Below, piece by piece: positions 26,049 through 38,048 of a stretch of DNA of 64,000 nucleotides. The DNA is from Diphasiastrum complanatum (lineage: Eukaryota; Streptophyta; Lycopodiopsida; Lycopodiales; Lycopodiaceae), in NCBI GenBank assembly GCA_029204225.1, contig CM055113.1, forward strand, positions 19,231,298 through 19,295,297, in the 5' to 3' direction. The notes beneath the pieces were generated by a model. It was not told the origin of the DNA and made no database searches. It worked only from the letters and a program-made list of their open reading frames with translations. Made by a program: the position numbers and the translations under genes. Within the stretch, counting starts at the first letter, position 1. Each line of letters opens with the position of its first letter.

Positions 26049-27790
26049 GTGAAAAAATACCTCCTCATGAATCACATTAATCAATTCAAGAACCTGCTAA
26101 GACAAATGGCCACTGTCGGATCTATCATAGACGATCAAGAAACAGTGATGCAACTGCTTACAAGCTTGCCAAGTTCTTATGACAGCTGGGTGATGATTAT
26201 CACGACACATCCAGAGTTGACTCTTTCGAGAGTCATTACTATGTTGTTGCAGGAAGACACGCGAAGGAACGAAGCCTTGAGTTCCTCAGCTGATTTCACG
26301 CCTTGTACACCAACAAGAGCACGACAAAGCAGAAGAAGAAGAAAGCCCGAAGCAGTCGAAGCCAGACCATAAATTAGCTCAACACAAGGAACAGTCGAAT
26401 CCGCAGACAAAGAAGAAGCTGTTCTGCAGATACTGCAAACGAAACAACCACAAAATACAAGACTGCCGCATACTTCAAGCAAAGAACAACAGAAAAGAGC
26501 AGTCGAATCAAGTGGCGAATGCAGCTACAGAAGCTCCACAGCCTATTCAAGAAGCGGATCATAATGCCTTCATGACCAACCATCAAGGAGCATTTGGCGA
26601 CAGTTCTTGGTTCCTGGATTCCCGAGCCACTCAGCACATGACTAGCCTAATTGGCTGTTTTGAGGTTTATACACCTTACAGTACCCAAAAATTTGTTCAC
26701 CTTGGCGACAATAGCACACAAGCTATTAAAGGTGAAGGCACTGTAAGATTATGCTTTGCAAATGATTAGTCTAAGCTACTCTCTAAAGTCTTGTATGTAC
26801 CAAAGTAATCTACAAATTTGCTCTCTGTAAGCAAAATCACAGATCTAAGGCACAGAGTAGAATTCGAATGTGATCAGTGTAAAGTAGTTGATAGGACAGG
26901 CAAGACCCTAACACTTAGAAAGAGGCATGGATACTTGTATAAATTAAGTCCTTGTTTTTCTGCCTCTAGTCAGGCTCTCAGTACTTCAATTCATACAAAT
27001 AAAGGTTTACTTTGGCATTGTAGACTTGGTCATTTAAATCATGCTACTGTACAACGAATGTCTAGACAATCTATTGTTCTTGATCTAGACTATCGTCGAG
27101 TTACCTGTCTGTCAAGACTGTCTAGTTGGTAAACAGACTAGAAAACCATTTAAATCAAGTCATCAGCATGTTGCTAGAGGATTGCTAGATGTTGTACATT
27201 CAGATATTTGTGGCCCGATGAAAAATCCTTCACTGAAGGATGCCAAGTATTTTAAAACCTTTATTGACGAATTCTCTAGAAGGACGATAGTGTCTTTCAT
27301 AAAGAAGAAATCAAAAGCCTTCAACTGCTTCAGAATCTTCAAGGAGCGTGCAGAAAAGGAGACTGAAGGACGATCAAGGCCCTAAGGTCAGACAACGGTG
27401 GAGAAGATATCTCTATCAAGTTTAAGGAGTACTGCCAAAGCCAAGGCATTGAGCAGCAATTCATCACTCCTTACAGTCCTCAGTCTAATGGCTTAGTTGA
27501 GAGGAAGAACCGTACGTTGATTGAATCTGCTAAGTGTATACTATCGCGTGCATCGTTGCCCAAGAGATTATGGGCTGAAGCTGTCTCCACTGCAGCTTAC
27601 CTCAAGGCCCTCTCAGACAAGACACCCCACGAGGTGTGGACAGGCTCTAAGCCTTCTTTGAAGAACCTAAGAGTGTTTGGGTGCATTGCCTAGATGTAGA
27701 TCCCAAAGGCACAAGGAAGAAATTGGACTCCTAAGGTCTGAAGACCGTCCTGATCGGATATACTTTGTCTGATAACACCTACAAGCTGTA
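26049..27790 (+). pseudogene. Ty1/copia element D: gag-protease-integrase relic
   Basis: 26049-26372 encodes a UBN2-type gag segment (INQFKNLLRQMATVGSIIDD, LLTSLPSSYDSWV, LSRVITMLLQED). Then come a CCHC knuckle FCRYCKRNNHKIQDC (~26420), a protease site reading WFLDSRATQHMT where copia has DSGAT, so the catalytic-loop Gly is Arg, and LLSVSKITD. Next is the pre-integrase and integrase core: LWHCRLGHLNH, VVHSDICGPM, TFIDEFSRRT, ALRSDNGGED, PQSNGLVERKNRTL and LRVFGCIA. Stops at ~26769 and 26807 and frameshifts near 27110 and 27385 kill it. RT and RNase H are absent; the sequence changes orientation near 27790. Confidence 0.88.
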
Positions 27791-27849
27791 CGATCCTGAT
27801 TCCTAATCTGACGATACAGTTGTCGTCAATCCATTGATACAGTGAGTTT

Positions 27850-28190
27850 ATATCAAGAATGTTCCATTCGTGTGATTGCTTTTTGCACACTCGGCTTGAT
27901 CTTCTGAGAGGATTTGACTGATGAACCACTCCTGGGACTTGTTGCTGGGTAGCAGCAACATCTTCGTCTGATTAACTGTCTCGAAGTGGGTCAACAATAG
28001 ACACGCCTGAGCCAGAAGCTCGGACTGTCGTGTCAATGGCAGGAGATGTAGGTTCTTCTTGAGCAATATCCTTGCCTTTGAGGTCGACGAACTAATCCTT
28101 GATAAAGACTGTATCCCGGCTATACAAGATTTGACAAGTACGTGGTATACCTATGGGTTTTTTGTGTTCACCATACATTCTTTTAGATAC
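27850..28190 (-). pseudogene. Copia linker fragment in opposite orientation
   Basis: The minus strand reads the integrase-RT linker of a copia element: YSRDTVFIKD with an interrupting stop, then PTSPAIDTTVRASGSGVSIV, ATQQQVPGVVHQSNPLRRSS and RVCKKQSHEWN. This is the usual RRSSRV region. It abuts element D tail to tail near 27790-27850, so two copia pieces were joined by rearrangement or nested insertion. Confidence 0.7.
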
Positions 28191-29289
28191 ATTGATGACA
28201 TATGTTTAATCAATAACCCTAATATTGAGCTTTTTATGGATAAAACACAAACCAAAACCCCTAAAACCCATACTGGATCTACTCGTTAGACTTTCTAGAA
28301 ATAGAAAGAAAAACTTCAGAAGGTAACATTACTAGCTTTTTAAATATATCCATTGTCTTTGATCAAAATTCTGGTCTAACACACCTTTCAAAGTTTGACA
28401 AAAGAAGGGAATGACCTTTTTCTTTTTTGCAATATATACATCTGGCTTCAAATAGACCAATCTAAAATTCATATAAGATTATTGGTTCACAGGTCATTGC
28501 CACAATGTACTGTTGAAACAAACCAGATACATTTATAAAAGAGGTTGGAATTTTGGTTGATGATTTTCAAAAAAATGGATTTATGAGGGATAAACTATGT
28601 CTTATCATCAGTAAATCAAAATGACCAAAAGGTCTTAAGTAACTAGCTCCTTAGAGTTAAGGATTTATACACAGAGAGAGAGAGAGAGAGCTAGAACAAT
28701 TGTTTTGAGTCTGTAATTAGGAGCGCACACTTATCAGCACTATTGTATTTGTTTTGATTCTCTTTTATGTATATAGATTTGCTACTGTTCATTCCTTACA
28801 TTCTTGATTGAATGCAATTGTCTCTCTCACTCTCTTGCACACAAACACAATTATCAGAGACAGAGGATAGCATGGCTGTCCAAGATGCCTAATGCTACGT
28901 AATCCTACTGGTACAATAGTCTCAGACTAATACTCTAATAACCCAAAAGGATAACAAGCTTTTGATTATGTTCCCTAGTCAATCCACATTCCTGAATTCG
29001 TAGTTACTACTGTGTTCATTGTTTTTTTTTCCTTACTGTTGGTAGCGACATCATTTTTATCATAATCGCCTCTCGTGTTCTGCTTCTGTCACGTCCACTG
29101 CAATCGTAATAGATCGTAGACCAAGCATTTCACATCATACACCAATAAGACAAACCATGAAATACCTCGGAGATGTCACTCTGTGTATCTGGATTGTTCA
29201 ACTCAGCAACACTATCACTCCTTTTCTTTGCTTAGATACATATTTAAAGTTGTCAGAGTCTTTTGATTTATTGTAATTACAGTTTACAA
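28191..29289. other. No gene seen
   Basis: AT-rich spacer with a short GA run near 28673-28690. An ATGGCTGTCCAAGATGCC at ~28871 resembles exon 1 of the repeat R micro-ORF but is followed at once by a stop and unrelated sequence. Confidence 0.35.
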
Positions 29290-29968
29290 GATGATTAATA
29301 GTCGTTTAAACAAGGTCCATAGATCTGTTATTGGACGTCGTGAAGGAGGAGAAGTAGAGAGTAACGTATCCTCCGTATGCGTCGTAGTGCAAGGATGTAG
29401 GCCGTGATGGTCGTAGTCTGTCCGCAATCGTTTGAACAACCGCTGGTTGTTTGATCAGTTGTTGATCGTTTGCTTTGTAGGTGATCGTTTGTTTCTTTCG
29501 TTGATAACCATAAGTGATAACTTACGGAGCTAAACGATGAGATGGGTCAACTATTGTCAGTTGACTTCGTAGAAACTCGTAAATCATCGTTGCTAGCCGA
29601 CTTCGTTGATAACCGTAAGTAGGTTGTTTATGTTTAAAAACAGTTGAGGAGAGTTGACTCTGGTCATTCGTAGGAGATCGTAAGAAGATCACTTGCGATG
29701 GTCGACGGGATTCTGCAAGTGCTCGTAGATGGTAACCTATGGGTTTAAACAACTTTCTTGCGGTTTACGGTTTCTTGTGGTTTGCGGTTTGAGTCATGCT
29801 TCTTCGTAAATATTGATTCAACGGTTCCCTTCAATCAATGGCGATAGCTTTGTAGTTCTAACTGTTTCTTACTTTGCGTGTATTTCTACAGACTGATTTT
29901 GAGAGATAGAATTCTTGAGAGTAGGAGGAGGGTGAAGGGATGAGTAGGAGAAGATTAGAATTCCAACA
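29290..29968 (-). repeat. Probable 3' LTR of copia element E
   Basis: On the minus strand TGTTGGAATTCTAATC starts at 29968, directly after a purine tract (AGCTTAAGGGGAG). The far end could not be fixed; ~29290 is only an estimate. The interior has a distinctive density of CGTAG and CGTTGA words. Confidence 0.45.
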
Positions 29969-29986
29969 CTCCCCTTAAGCTTGCTG

Positions 29987-32902
29987 CTACGAATCTGGAC
30001 TCAAATTGAGATTTAACAATTCTACTAGAGTAGAGTATGAATCAGAATAGGTAATCAATGAGATTTCAGCTTCTATATTTCCGTTGTAACTCAACGCATA
30101 GTGCTTTGAGGATTGAATGTACTTCAGAACTCTTTGTAGAGCTTTCCAGTGTTGTAGGCCTGGATTGGAGATGAATTGTGATAGCGTGCTTACAACATAT
30201 GCTAGATCAGGTCGTGTGCAAATCATAGAGTACGTGAGAGAACCTATGATAGACTGATAAGGGTAATTGCGCATTTCTTGCTAATCTGCCTTTGTTCTAG
30301 GCACATCCTGGATCCATAGGAGTGTCTATGGGCTTGCAATCCTCCATGCCGTATCTTTGAAGTACATTAATTAAGTAGGATTGTTGGCTTATGGTGATCC
30401 TTCTGTCATGCAATCTCTGTCAATCTCCATTCCAAGTAGGTAATGGACTGGACCTAAATCAGTCATCTCAAACTCTGATGAGAATAAGGACTTAGTTTCT
30501 TGCAGCAACTGATTTTAATTGTTGATGATTAGGGAATCATCAACGTATAGTGCTATTATAACATAGCTTGGCCCCTTTGGTTTTAGATACACATTTGAAT
30601 CTGCGGTGCAGGAGGTAAAGTTGTGCTACAACAAGAAATGATTTATTCTATCATACCAGGCCCTTGGAGCTTGCTTCAGACCGTATAATGCCTTATGCGA
30701 TTTGCATAGTAGATGCTCCTTGTCTTGAGGGATGTAACCTTCAGGATGTAGACATTTTCTTGTATGTATCAGTGTAGGAATGTCATCTGGACGTCCATCT
30801 GGTAAATATCCAGAGCTTCTGCAATAGATATAGCCAATAGAGTATGAATAGAGTGATGTTTTACTATTGGACTAAAGGTCTTAGTGTAGTCTATCCCATA
30901 TACTTGTTCATAGCCTTTAACCACCAGTCTAGCTTTTCATTTGGATATAGATCCATCTGGCTTAAGCTTCAGCTTACAGATCCATTTAGAATCAATTGGC
31001 TTTACACCTGTAGGAGGAATGACAAGACTCCAGGCCTTGTTCTTCATTAGAGATTGATACTCAGCATCCATGGCAACTTTCCATTTGCCTACATCGGGCA
31101 TTGATACTCAGCATCCATGGCAGCTTTCCATTTGTCTGCATCGGGCATTGACAATGCTTCTGCTACGGTGGCCGTGATGAAGCGTCAGGCTGCTGTCGTT
31201 GTCTCACAGATCTTCGAACTACAGGTGCTTGATCAGACGATTCTCCTTGGTGAATGACTGGGACCGTAGTAATTTGCGGTTGAACGATTGTGGGTCTAGG
31301 ACCATCGACGGTAAGTGGAGCCATTGGGATGAACTTTGTTGCTTGAACAGTCGTAGGTCGTAGCCTATTGCTGGATGGTGGAGCTGCTATGGCAGTCTCT
31401 TGTATTGATTGCTTCTGTTTGAAATCGTAATATTTGTCTTCAAGGAAGACAACATCACGACTAAATGAGATTTGGGCCATAACCACATCGTAAACACGAT
31501 ATTCCTTGTGTGAAATTGAATAGCCAATAAGATGCTTTTACAGCCTACTGGGTCCAACTTCTTCCTCAGATCAGATGGCACTTGTGCATAGCATAGACAT
31601 CCAAAAACACGCAGGTGTTTCAAAACTGGTTTGTAACTGTATGCAAATTTACTGTCATGGATCGTGTAGCTTCCAACAGTGTGCAATTCTTCCGCTCTGC
31701 TACTTCGTTCTGCCCCCTGAATCAGACCGTAGGGCCTTGATCCTCTGACCAGTTTGATTTTCAGCGTATTGCTTGAAATCTTTGAAGCAAAGAAATGTTT
31801 CTGACTTGTTTTTAATGAACATTACACTGGCAAATTGGAAGTAATCATCAGGTGATGCGATAAAATACAGATCTTGACCTAACGAAGGTACGCTCATAGG
31901 ACCACACAAGTCACTGTGTATCAGTGACAAGATGGACTTCACCCTTTTGGCGTGTCCTCTAGGAAATCTCGTTCTAGGTTGTTTCCCTAGTAGACAATTT
32001 TCACAGATAGTCTGATTAGCTGTGGTGACAACAATTATATTCATGTCCTTGACCATTTAATTGTGATGCATATACAAGATTGAACGTGTGTTTTTAAATG
32101 GCCTAATCTTTGATGCCATAAATTTGCATCTGAACAACTCACAGAAAGTGCAACATCATGAATCAGTATGTACAAATTTCCCTCTTTGTAAGCGTAGAGG
32201 AATTCCTTTGAGTTCTCATCTAAAATAGTACATCGGTTGGCAATGAACAAAGCTCTATAGCCCTGATCTGTGATCTTGCTAATAGATAAAAAAATTCTTT
32301 GTTAATTTGGGTATATAAAGTACTCCATTAAGCTGCCTAGTGATGCCATCAGAGAATTGTAGTTGAATAGACCCTTGGCTTTCAACTTGGTATGAACTGG
32401 AGTCACCAAAGAAAATGTACTTTGATTCTGTAGCTGTGAGTGTAGAGAAGAGGTCCTTGCATGGCGTCATGTGCTAAGAAGCACCTGAATCGAGATACCA
32501 ATGATGGGGATCTCTACTGGATTGATCTTGTACCATCAGCGCCTTCTCTTCATCTTGAGATCCTTTGATTGTGTCAGAGTTCCCTTCTTGGTGCTATTGC
32601 ATCTTCTTCTTTGCTTCATTGTGCTTGAGGATGCGATAGTCCTTGATGTCGTGGTTGGTTCTTTTGCAATATCTGCAAAATAGCTTGGTCTTGGATGATG
32701 AGTGACTGTACTGTTGCTGTTGTTGTGGTTGTGATGATGCTGGCTGTTCTGCCTTTGTCTTCTTATCCTTGAAGTCTTTCTTCTTCTTGGATTGCTGCTT
32801 GTTTGAATAAAGTGCCATGGATTTGGTACTCGTAGATGTGGACAAGCTTTTCCTCCTGACTTCTTCCTGCAACAAGCTTGCTGTCAGTTTTTGGAGAGAC
32901 AA
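29987..32902 (-). pseudogene. Ty1/copia element E (minus strand)
   Basis: Read on the minus strand: gag tail and knuckle LFCRYCKRTNHDIKDY (32902-32594; the last Cys is Tyr), pre-integrase (LWHQRLGHL), integrase CENCLLGKQPRTRF, LIHSDLCGPMSVPSLG, ALRSDSGG and LKHLRVFGCLCYAQVPSDLR, then the linker VVRRSVRQRQQP (31163). A decayed RT lies at ~31100-30300, and SIIGSLTYSMICTRPDLAYV, LKYIQSSKHYALSY follows at 30274-29987. The RNase H domain is nearly all deleted: after TYSDSYSTL the frame runs to the polypurine tract. Many stops and shifts make it inactive. Its 5' end stops at ~32902 against repeat R copy 2. Confidence 0.85.
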
Positions 32903-32904
32903 CG

Positions 32905-33889
32905 CTTACACCACTCATACTGTCCACTTTTTATTCTTTGAAGCTTCATGTATAGATACCTTATATTATCCAGCAATGGATAGAAGAGTGCTGTTTGGCT
33001 CAACTCCTAAGTAAATGAATACACTCTCTGGACTATCCATGATTGCATACTCTCTAACATCAACCTACACTTAGTATGCAATACTGAATGCTTATCGATT
33101 TATGTGATTATGTATCACTGTTCGGTAACTACGGCTTGTTATTATTCACAGTCTGGTTCATTTTAGAACCAAACAACTTCGTACTCCAAACAGAGGTATG
33201 TTGTCTACCGAGATTTCACAAAGCAAGCAGTTTAGCATACTCTGTGCACTTTACATAAACATTTTTACATAACGTTTAAGCATAGCTATGGATTAAAAAG
33301 TCTTTTCTCTTATCGTTATAATATAAAGAAATAAACCTTTACAAAAAAACAACAATGGCAGTCTCCCAAGATGCCTCGTCTACAAGCATTCAGGTATGAC
33401 CTTTTGTTACCATTTTTTTTTACAAAGCACAAACAAGAAAGGGTGAAGCATCATACCTACTTTTCTTCAACACAAATTGTTTTAAAATAAATGACTAAAG
33501 TGAAAGATACTACATCCATAAAGTTGAGCGACTAATTGATTCTTTAAGAAGCCTTTGTCAAGAAAAACCCTTATAGTGGGGACTCCAATATAACGGTCTT
33601 AGACATCATGGATATGCGTAAGATACGTAGTTTCTACGAAGGGGTTAGGATGGCATGGATCTGCCCTAATACCTTGCAGAAATGTTGGAAAACTCTCACT
33701 CATAATTAATTATGTCTATTCAAAGTGGTGTCCTTATACCATGGTTGATTTATGATTTCTGTATAGCATGACTTTGCGTAGAGACAATCATACAATCAAG
33801 CATGGTAAATCTTAAACTCACACTAATAAGTGTTACTTTAGGCTTCTGGTGGGATACAACTAGAAAGCATGGATATGCTAAAGAGTATG
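32905..33889 (+). repeat. Repeat family R, copy 2 (left part)
   Basis: This aligns with ~15300-16125 of copy 1: one CCAGCAATGGATAG core at 32970, exon-like ATGGCAGTCTCCCAAGATGC at 33355, and GGATATGCTAAAGAGTATGG up to the insertion of element N. The repeat resumes at 39190 (ACAGTGCG...), proving that N was inserted into an existing R copy. Confidence 0.75.
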
Positions 33890-33894
33890 GACAA

Positions 33895-34548
33895 TGTGAA
33901 AGATTTCAACTAGTTTAGTCTAGTTTAGTCATATTTTGGTAAATTGTCAATAAGAGGCCAAAACTCATTTTAGACTTAGAGATAAACTTTTTGAAGTTCT
34001 ATTAGTTTAAAATACATTCAATAAACACTTTTTGAAAGTGTGGGAGAGTTGGTAGTCGAGTTTGAGAGAGATTCAAATTTGAACTTTGGGTACATTGAAT
34101 CTAGACCCAAAAATAGTAGGGTTTACATTTTGGAGGGAAAGCCAAGTGGCCAAATAGGGTTTGGAAACTCTATAAAAGGATGTAACTCGTGGAGAGACAC
34201 ATCTTCTCTCTTCTCTCTCTCATTTCATCATTATACATGGTTCTCTTTGGGTTCTACTATCTATTGGTGCACTATCTTGATGATATCTTGCAATTCTATG
34301 TGTAGAATGATCATTTATTGCTATTTTCGGTTCCACACATGTGAAATATAGTAGGGTACTGTAATTGTATGGAGATCAACCATATTTTATGTTTTGTTTC
34401 ATGTTTTATCAGTATCTCTTAGAGTTTGCATCTCATTTTGTATGTAGATGCTGATTTTTCTACATTGGCAGGATTGTTGGTTTGCTCCTTATTGTAACCA
34501 AAGATCAGGGACATGGATTGGATCTTGAATGATATGAGATCCTTCACA
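33895..34548 (+). repeat. 5' LTR of element N
   Basis: 654 bp, TGTGAAAGATTTC...ATCCTTCACA. A TATA-like CTATAAAAGG lies near 34170, followed by a TCTCTCTTCTCTC tract, so the U3/R border should be shortly downstream. A palindrome-like CCACACATGTGAAA lies near 34333-34346. Confidence 0.93.
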
Positions 34549-34560
34549 TGGTATCAGAGC
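34549..34560 (+). other. Primer-binding site of element N
   Basis: TGGTATCAGAGC directly follows the 5' LTR. It is complementary to the 3' end of plant initiator tRNA-Met, the usual copia primer. Confidence 0.92.
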
Positions 34561-35081
34561 TCTTGTGTTTCAGGTTATGAAAGGATCAACCATCTTTAGC
34601 AGGGATTTGGAGGAGTTACCAATGCTAGAGCATGCTAGATTGATGTCTACTCAAAAATCAGCATTTTTGCATGTGTAGAATTGATCTTTTGTAGGTCAAA
34701 ACTCAATATAGGGTTATATAATTGATCAATTCCGATTTCACACTTGGCTTACTAGATTTAGATGATTTTTGGTGCATTAGGAAGGTCTCATTGGAGTCTA
34801 CAAGAAGATATATCAAGTTTCTAGAAATTGCATGTAGAATTTGAGATATTCTATTTTTTGTGATTTTGTCAAAACCCTAAATTTGATTGGATCTCTAGTT
34901 TGTGAGGTTACTGAACTTCATTTGAGTGTGTTTCAATCTTAGGAAGTGGCAAGAATAATTAGATTGAGGATAGATCATAGGTTGATCAAGATTTCACTAT
35001 TCTATGTGTTGATTTTCTAGTTAGAAGTGCTAGAAGAGATTTGAGAGGTTCCATATCTTTGTGATTTCTTCTTGAGTTCAT

Positions 35082-35880
35082 TTGTTGACATTCAAGAGAG
35101 TGCTTTGTGCATTGGAACAGGTTGAAAGAAGAAGATTAGGTCACTCCAACATGGCTACACGTGGATGTTTTATGTTGGAGAGCAATGATAGGCTTACCTC
35201 AATCAACTATTCTACTTGGAAGGTGAGGATGGAGTCCTTAATGGAGATGAATGAGTTGATGGAGATTGTTGCAGGTGTGGAGGAGAGACTTCAAGCACCT
35301 CAAGATCAAGTGAGGTATGACAAGAGAGCTAAAAGAGCTCTACACATGATTAAGATGAATGTTACCAATGAACTTATTAAGGAAGTTGGTAAGTGCACAT
35401 CATCTTTGGAGGCTTGGGAAGCTTTGAAGAAGCTTTATGAATCCAAGTCTACATCAATAGTGCTTACTTCTTAGGAGGCAAATTTTTCAAAGTACGCAAA
35501 AGAAGGAAGAGAGTACTCATGCTTTTGTTTTGAGGGTTAAAGCATTCAATGATGAGTTAGCATGTATTGATGAAAGCATTAAGGAGGTAGAACTTGTTCA
35601 AGTTATACTTAATGGCTTGTTGGATGATCATGCTAATCTTGTTCAAAGTTTTGATATTCAAAAGACTTTGCCAAGTATTGTGGATTTGTAAGAGATCTTG
35701 GTGAATGAGGAGTATAGGCTTCAATTAAGAGGAGGTGGATCTACATCGACATCTCGTTATGAAGAGGATGCTATGTTCATCAAAGGCAACTTCAAGGGCA
35801 AAGGCAAAGGCAAGTGGTCTAAAGGGCAAGATCAAGGTGAGACTCCTCCTTTTGCAAAAAGAAAGATAAGTCTAAGTTGA
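35082..35880 (+). pseudogene. Gag of element N (broken)
   Basis: Copia gag features: FMLESNDRLTSINYSTWKVR, then MNVTNELIKEVGKCTSSLEA and EALKKLYESKS to a stop at 35472. The next frame resumes RRQIFQSTQKKEESTHAFVL, VILNGLLDDHANLVQSFDIQ, with another stop at ~35689 before EILVNEEYRLQL and a Gly/Lys-rich tail. One frameshift and one stop separate it from the CCHC knuckle of the following frame. This copy therefore cannot make intact Gag. Confidence 0.85.
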
Positions 35881-38048
35881 AATGCTTTTATTGTGGAATC
35901 AAAGGGCATTTTGCAAATGAATGTCTGAAGAAACAAAGAGATGAAGGTAGCAAGCAAATCAACTTTACTACTAATGATGAGGATCTAGGTGGTGGTAATT
36001 CTCTTTTGATGTGTTCTTCAAGTCCAATATCAAGTGAAGGTGACAAAGATTCCTGGTGGATTGATAGTGGAGCTAGTTCACACATGACTAGTCACAAGGA
36101 GTTCTTTACTTCTTTGGTCACTTATGATGGAGCCAAAAAAGCAATTCACATGGCCAATGGTGTTGAGTGTGTGATTGAAGGTATTGGTTCAACTCCTATT
36201 TGTCTCTCTACTAATAGGAAAGCAAGACTTGATGGTGTTCTTTACATTCCTTCACTTTCAAAGAATTTGTTAAGTGTTGGTCAAATGATAGAGAAAGGAT
36301 ACATGGTAAAGTTTGGTGGTGATGCTTGTTTCATTACAAAGGAAGAAATCTTGGTTGCTAGGGGCAATAGACGAGGTAGACTTTTCAAGCTTGATGCTTT
36401 TTTTATGGCTAACAAAAAGGATGGAATGGAAAAGGAGATTGGTCTCAATTTTCCAAAGTTACCTTTTAGCATCAATAATATTGGTGGATCTTATGCAAAG
36501 TCTAAAAGGCTTCCTTATGCTAGATCTAGGTCAAGATCTAATATGCTTATTGGAGATGTTCATCTTTGTGCTAACTTGGCTAGTCTTGAGGATAATGATG
36601 GTGTTTCAATGGTTCTTCATGGCAAGTGCAAACATGCAAAAGGTAAGGAAAGAGCTAACTTCATCAATGGAGGTGAAGGTTCTTCCTTGGAAAAGATTGT
36701 TGCTAATGATTTCTTTGATCATATGGAAAAAGATGTTGCTAGGTGCATGCATGAAGGAGGTGGTTTTTCTACATTCTTTTGTGATGAGTCCAAGAAAGTC
36801 ATTTTTCCATCAAGTGGAGTCACATGCCTTCATAAAGAGAGTAGATCAAATGGTTCTATCAAGAGACTTGGTGAGGGAGATAGTCACAAGTCAAGGAGAA
36901 GAGAAGTATGTGAAGAGTTCAAAGTAGGATGTACTTTGAATGATGTCATTGTGAATGATAGTGAGGAAGAATCATTATTAGTATTACCTATACCATTGAG
37001 TAGAAGTTTTTGTTTGAAAAAAGAGAGTACTTCAATTATCCTTATGTTGAAGGGACTAATCATTTTTCTCATGGCTTCTAATGTCTTTGAGGTTTCTACT
37101 TCTTATGATGCAATCATTAAGAGGGAGTCTTATGAAGGAAAGAGCAATGGAAGATTGGTTCTTGGGAAGATCCAAGGCATGGATCTCACATCTCTTCATC
37201 AACTCAAAGGATTCTATGATTATGAATTGATCACTCATGATCAAGATGGCAAAAGGTTGGTTGGAGAAGACTACATGGAACAAATCGAGAGGCAATTTCT
37301 TCAAGGCAAGGGAGATCTCATTGGTGAGCTTATTGAGGTTTTCTATGGACTCAAGAAGGCTGGATTTATTAGGTTTGATACTCATCTTCACCTACTCTAC
37401 TTCATGTTGGATGGAAATTTTGGAATCTATCTTTTGATTTATGATGGTGACATTGGTGACATTGTTTTCACTAACCTTTGCGAAAATTTGAGATCAAGCA
37501 TTGATGAGATCTTGTTGGATCTAAATCATATGTTTGAGAGGGAGTATTTTCAAAGATTCAGGTCTGAAGATATTCATATCTTTGATATCTTTGATGATCA
37601 AGAGAAAGGTAAACAAGTGGAATCGACTCACTTTGCTTTACTCAAATGTTTTGGAGAATCTTCTTGTGTAGATGATGCTATGCAAGTGGATATTGGTTCT
37701 CATGGTTTTCATACTAGAAAAGCAAGTAATGGATCTGAAAAACAAATTTTGTTCAATGACTTTGATGGTCAAGAGGAAGATCAAGAGGTTGGTCTCAAAG
37801 GACTTCAACAACACAAAAGGAAAGGTGGCAATTTGGAGCTAGTCAAGAGCATCAAAGGAGGGTCATTTGGCAAAGATGTTTTGGATCTATTTTTGCAGAT
37901 GTGTGAAGACTCAATTAAGGTCAAAAGAGAAGCAAGGAAGTGTTGTTCAAGTTTACTTTACTTGTTCTATCTCATGTTTGAGCTATTTCAAGATATGGAC
38001 AAACTAGCTACATTGTCTTGCAATATCTTATTGTTGGAGTTGTACTAG
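35877..38048 (+). CDS. Open pol-like frame of N with erased active sites (723 codons)
   Basis: The frame opens in the CCHC knuckle CFYCGIKGHFANEC (residues 3-16), then the protease site WWIDSGASSHMT (catalytic D63, intact) and VLYIPSLSKNLLSVGQMIEK. Integrase-like sequence follows but is mutated: KSKRLPYARSRSRSN (from 208) matches the usual KQHRLP region. Then GDVHLCANLASLE stands where VHSDLCGPMSVASLG is expected and HEGGGFSTFF where TDNGGEF is expected. An RT-like block EDYMEQIERQFLQGKGDL, VFYGLKKAGF, GIYLLIYDGDIGDIV aligns with YMEQPEGF, LYGLKQAPR and LLLYVDDIIL, so YVDD is YDGD (522-525). No stop interrupts 723 codons. The start codon is unclear (non-ATG in frame at 35877), so it would normally be part of a Gag-Pol read. 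It may encode a structural protein or be neutral. Confidence 0.8.
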   Translation: MKCFYCGIKGHFANECLKKQRDEGSKQINFTTNDEDLGGGNSLLMCSSSPISSEGDKDSWWIDSGASSHMTSHKEFFTSLVTYDGAKKAIHMANGVECVIEGIGSTPICLSTNRKARLDGVLYIPSLSKNLLSVGQMIEKGYMVKFGGDACFITKEEILVARGNRRGRLFKLDAFFMANKKDGMEKEIGLNFPKLPFSINNIGGSYAKSKRLPYARSRSRSNMLIGDVHLCANLASLEDNDGVSMVLHGKCKHAKGKERANFINGGEGSSLEKIVANDFFDHMEKDVARCMHEGGGFSTFFCDESKKVIFPSSGVTCLHKESRSNGSIKRLGEGDSHKSRRREVCEEFKVGCTLNDVIVNDSEEESLLVLPIPLSRSFCLKKESTSIILMLKGLIIFLMASNVFEVSTSYDAIIKRESYEGKSNGRLVLGKIQGMDLTSLHQLKGFYDYELITHDQDGKRLVGEDYMEQIERQFLQGKGDLIGELIEVFYGLKKAGFIRFDTHLHLLYFMLDGNFGIYLLIYDGDIGDIVFTNLCENLRSSIDEILLDLNHMFEREYFQRFRSEDIHIFDIFDDQEKGKQVESTHFALLKCFGESSCVDDAMQVDIGSHGFHTRKASNGSEKQILFNDFDGQEEDQEVGLKGLQQHKRKGGNLELVKSIKGGSFGKDVLDLFLQMCEDSIKVKREARKCCSSLLYLFYLMFELFQDMDKLATLSCNILLLELY

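Noticed and set aside
28871-28895. Third copy of the R micro-ORF exon 1
   Set aside because: Only ~18 bases agree, a stop follows directly and the flanks are unrelated to R.
36313-36927. 204-codon ORF overlapping the N pol-like frame in another phase
   Set aside because: It is hydrophobic and low in charged residues with no motif; a shadow of the 723-codon frame.
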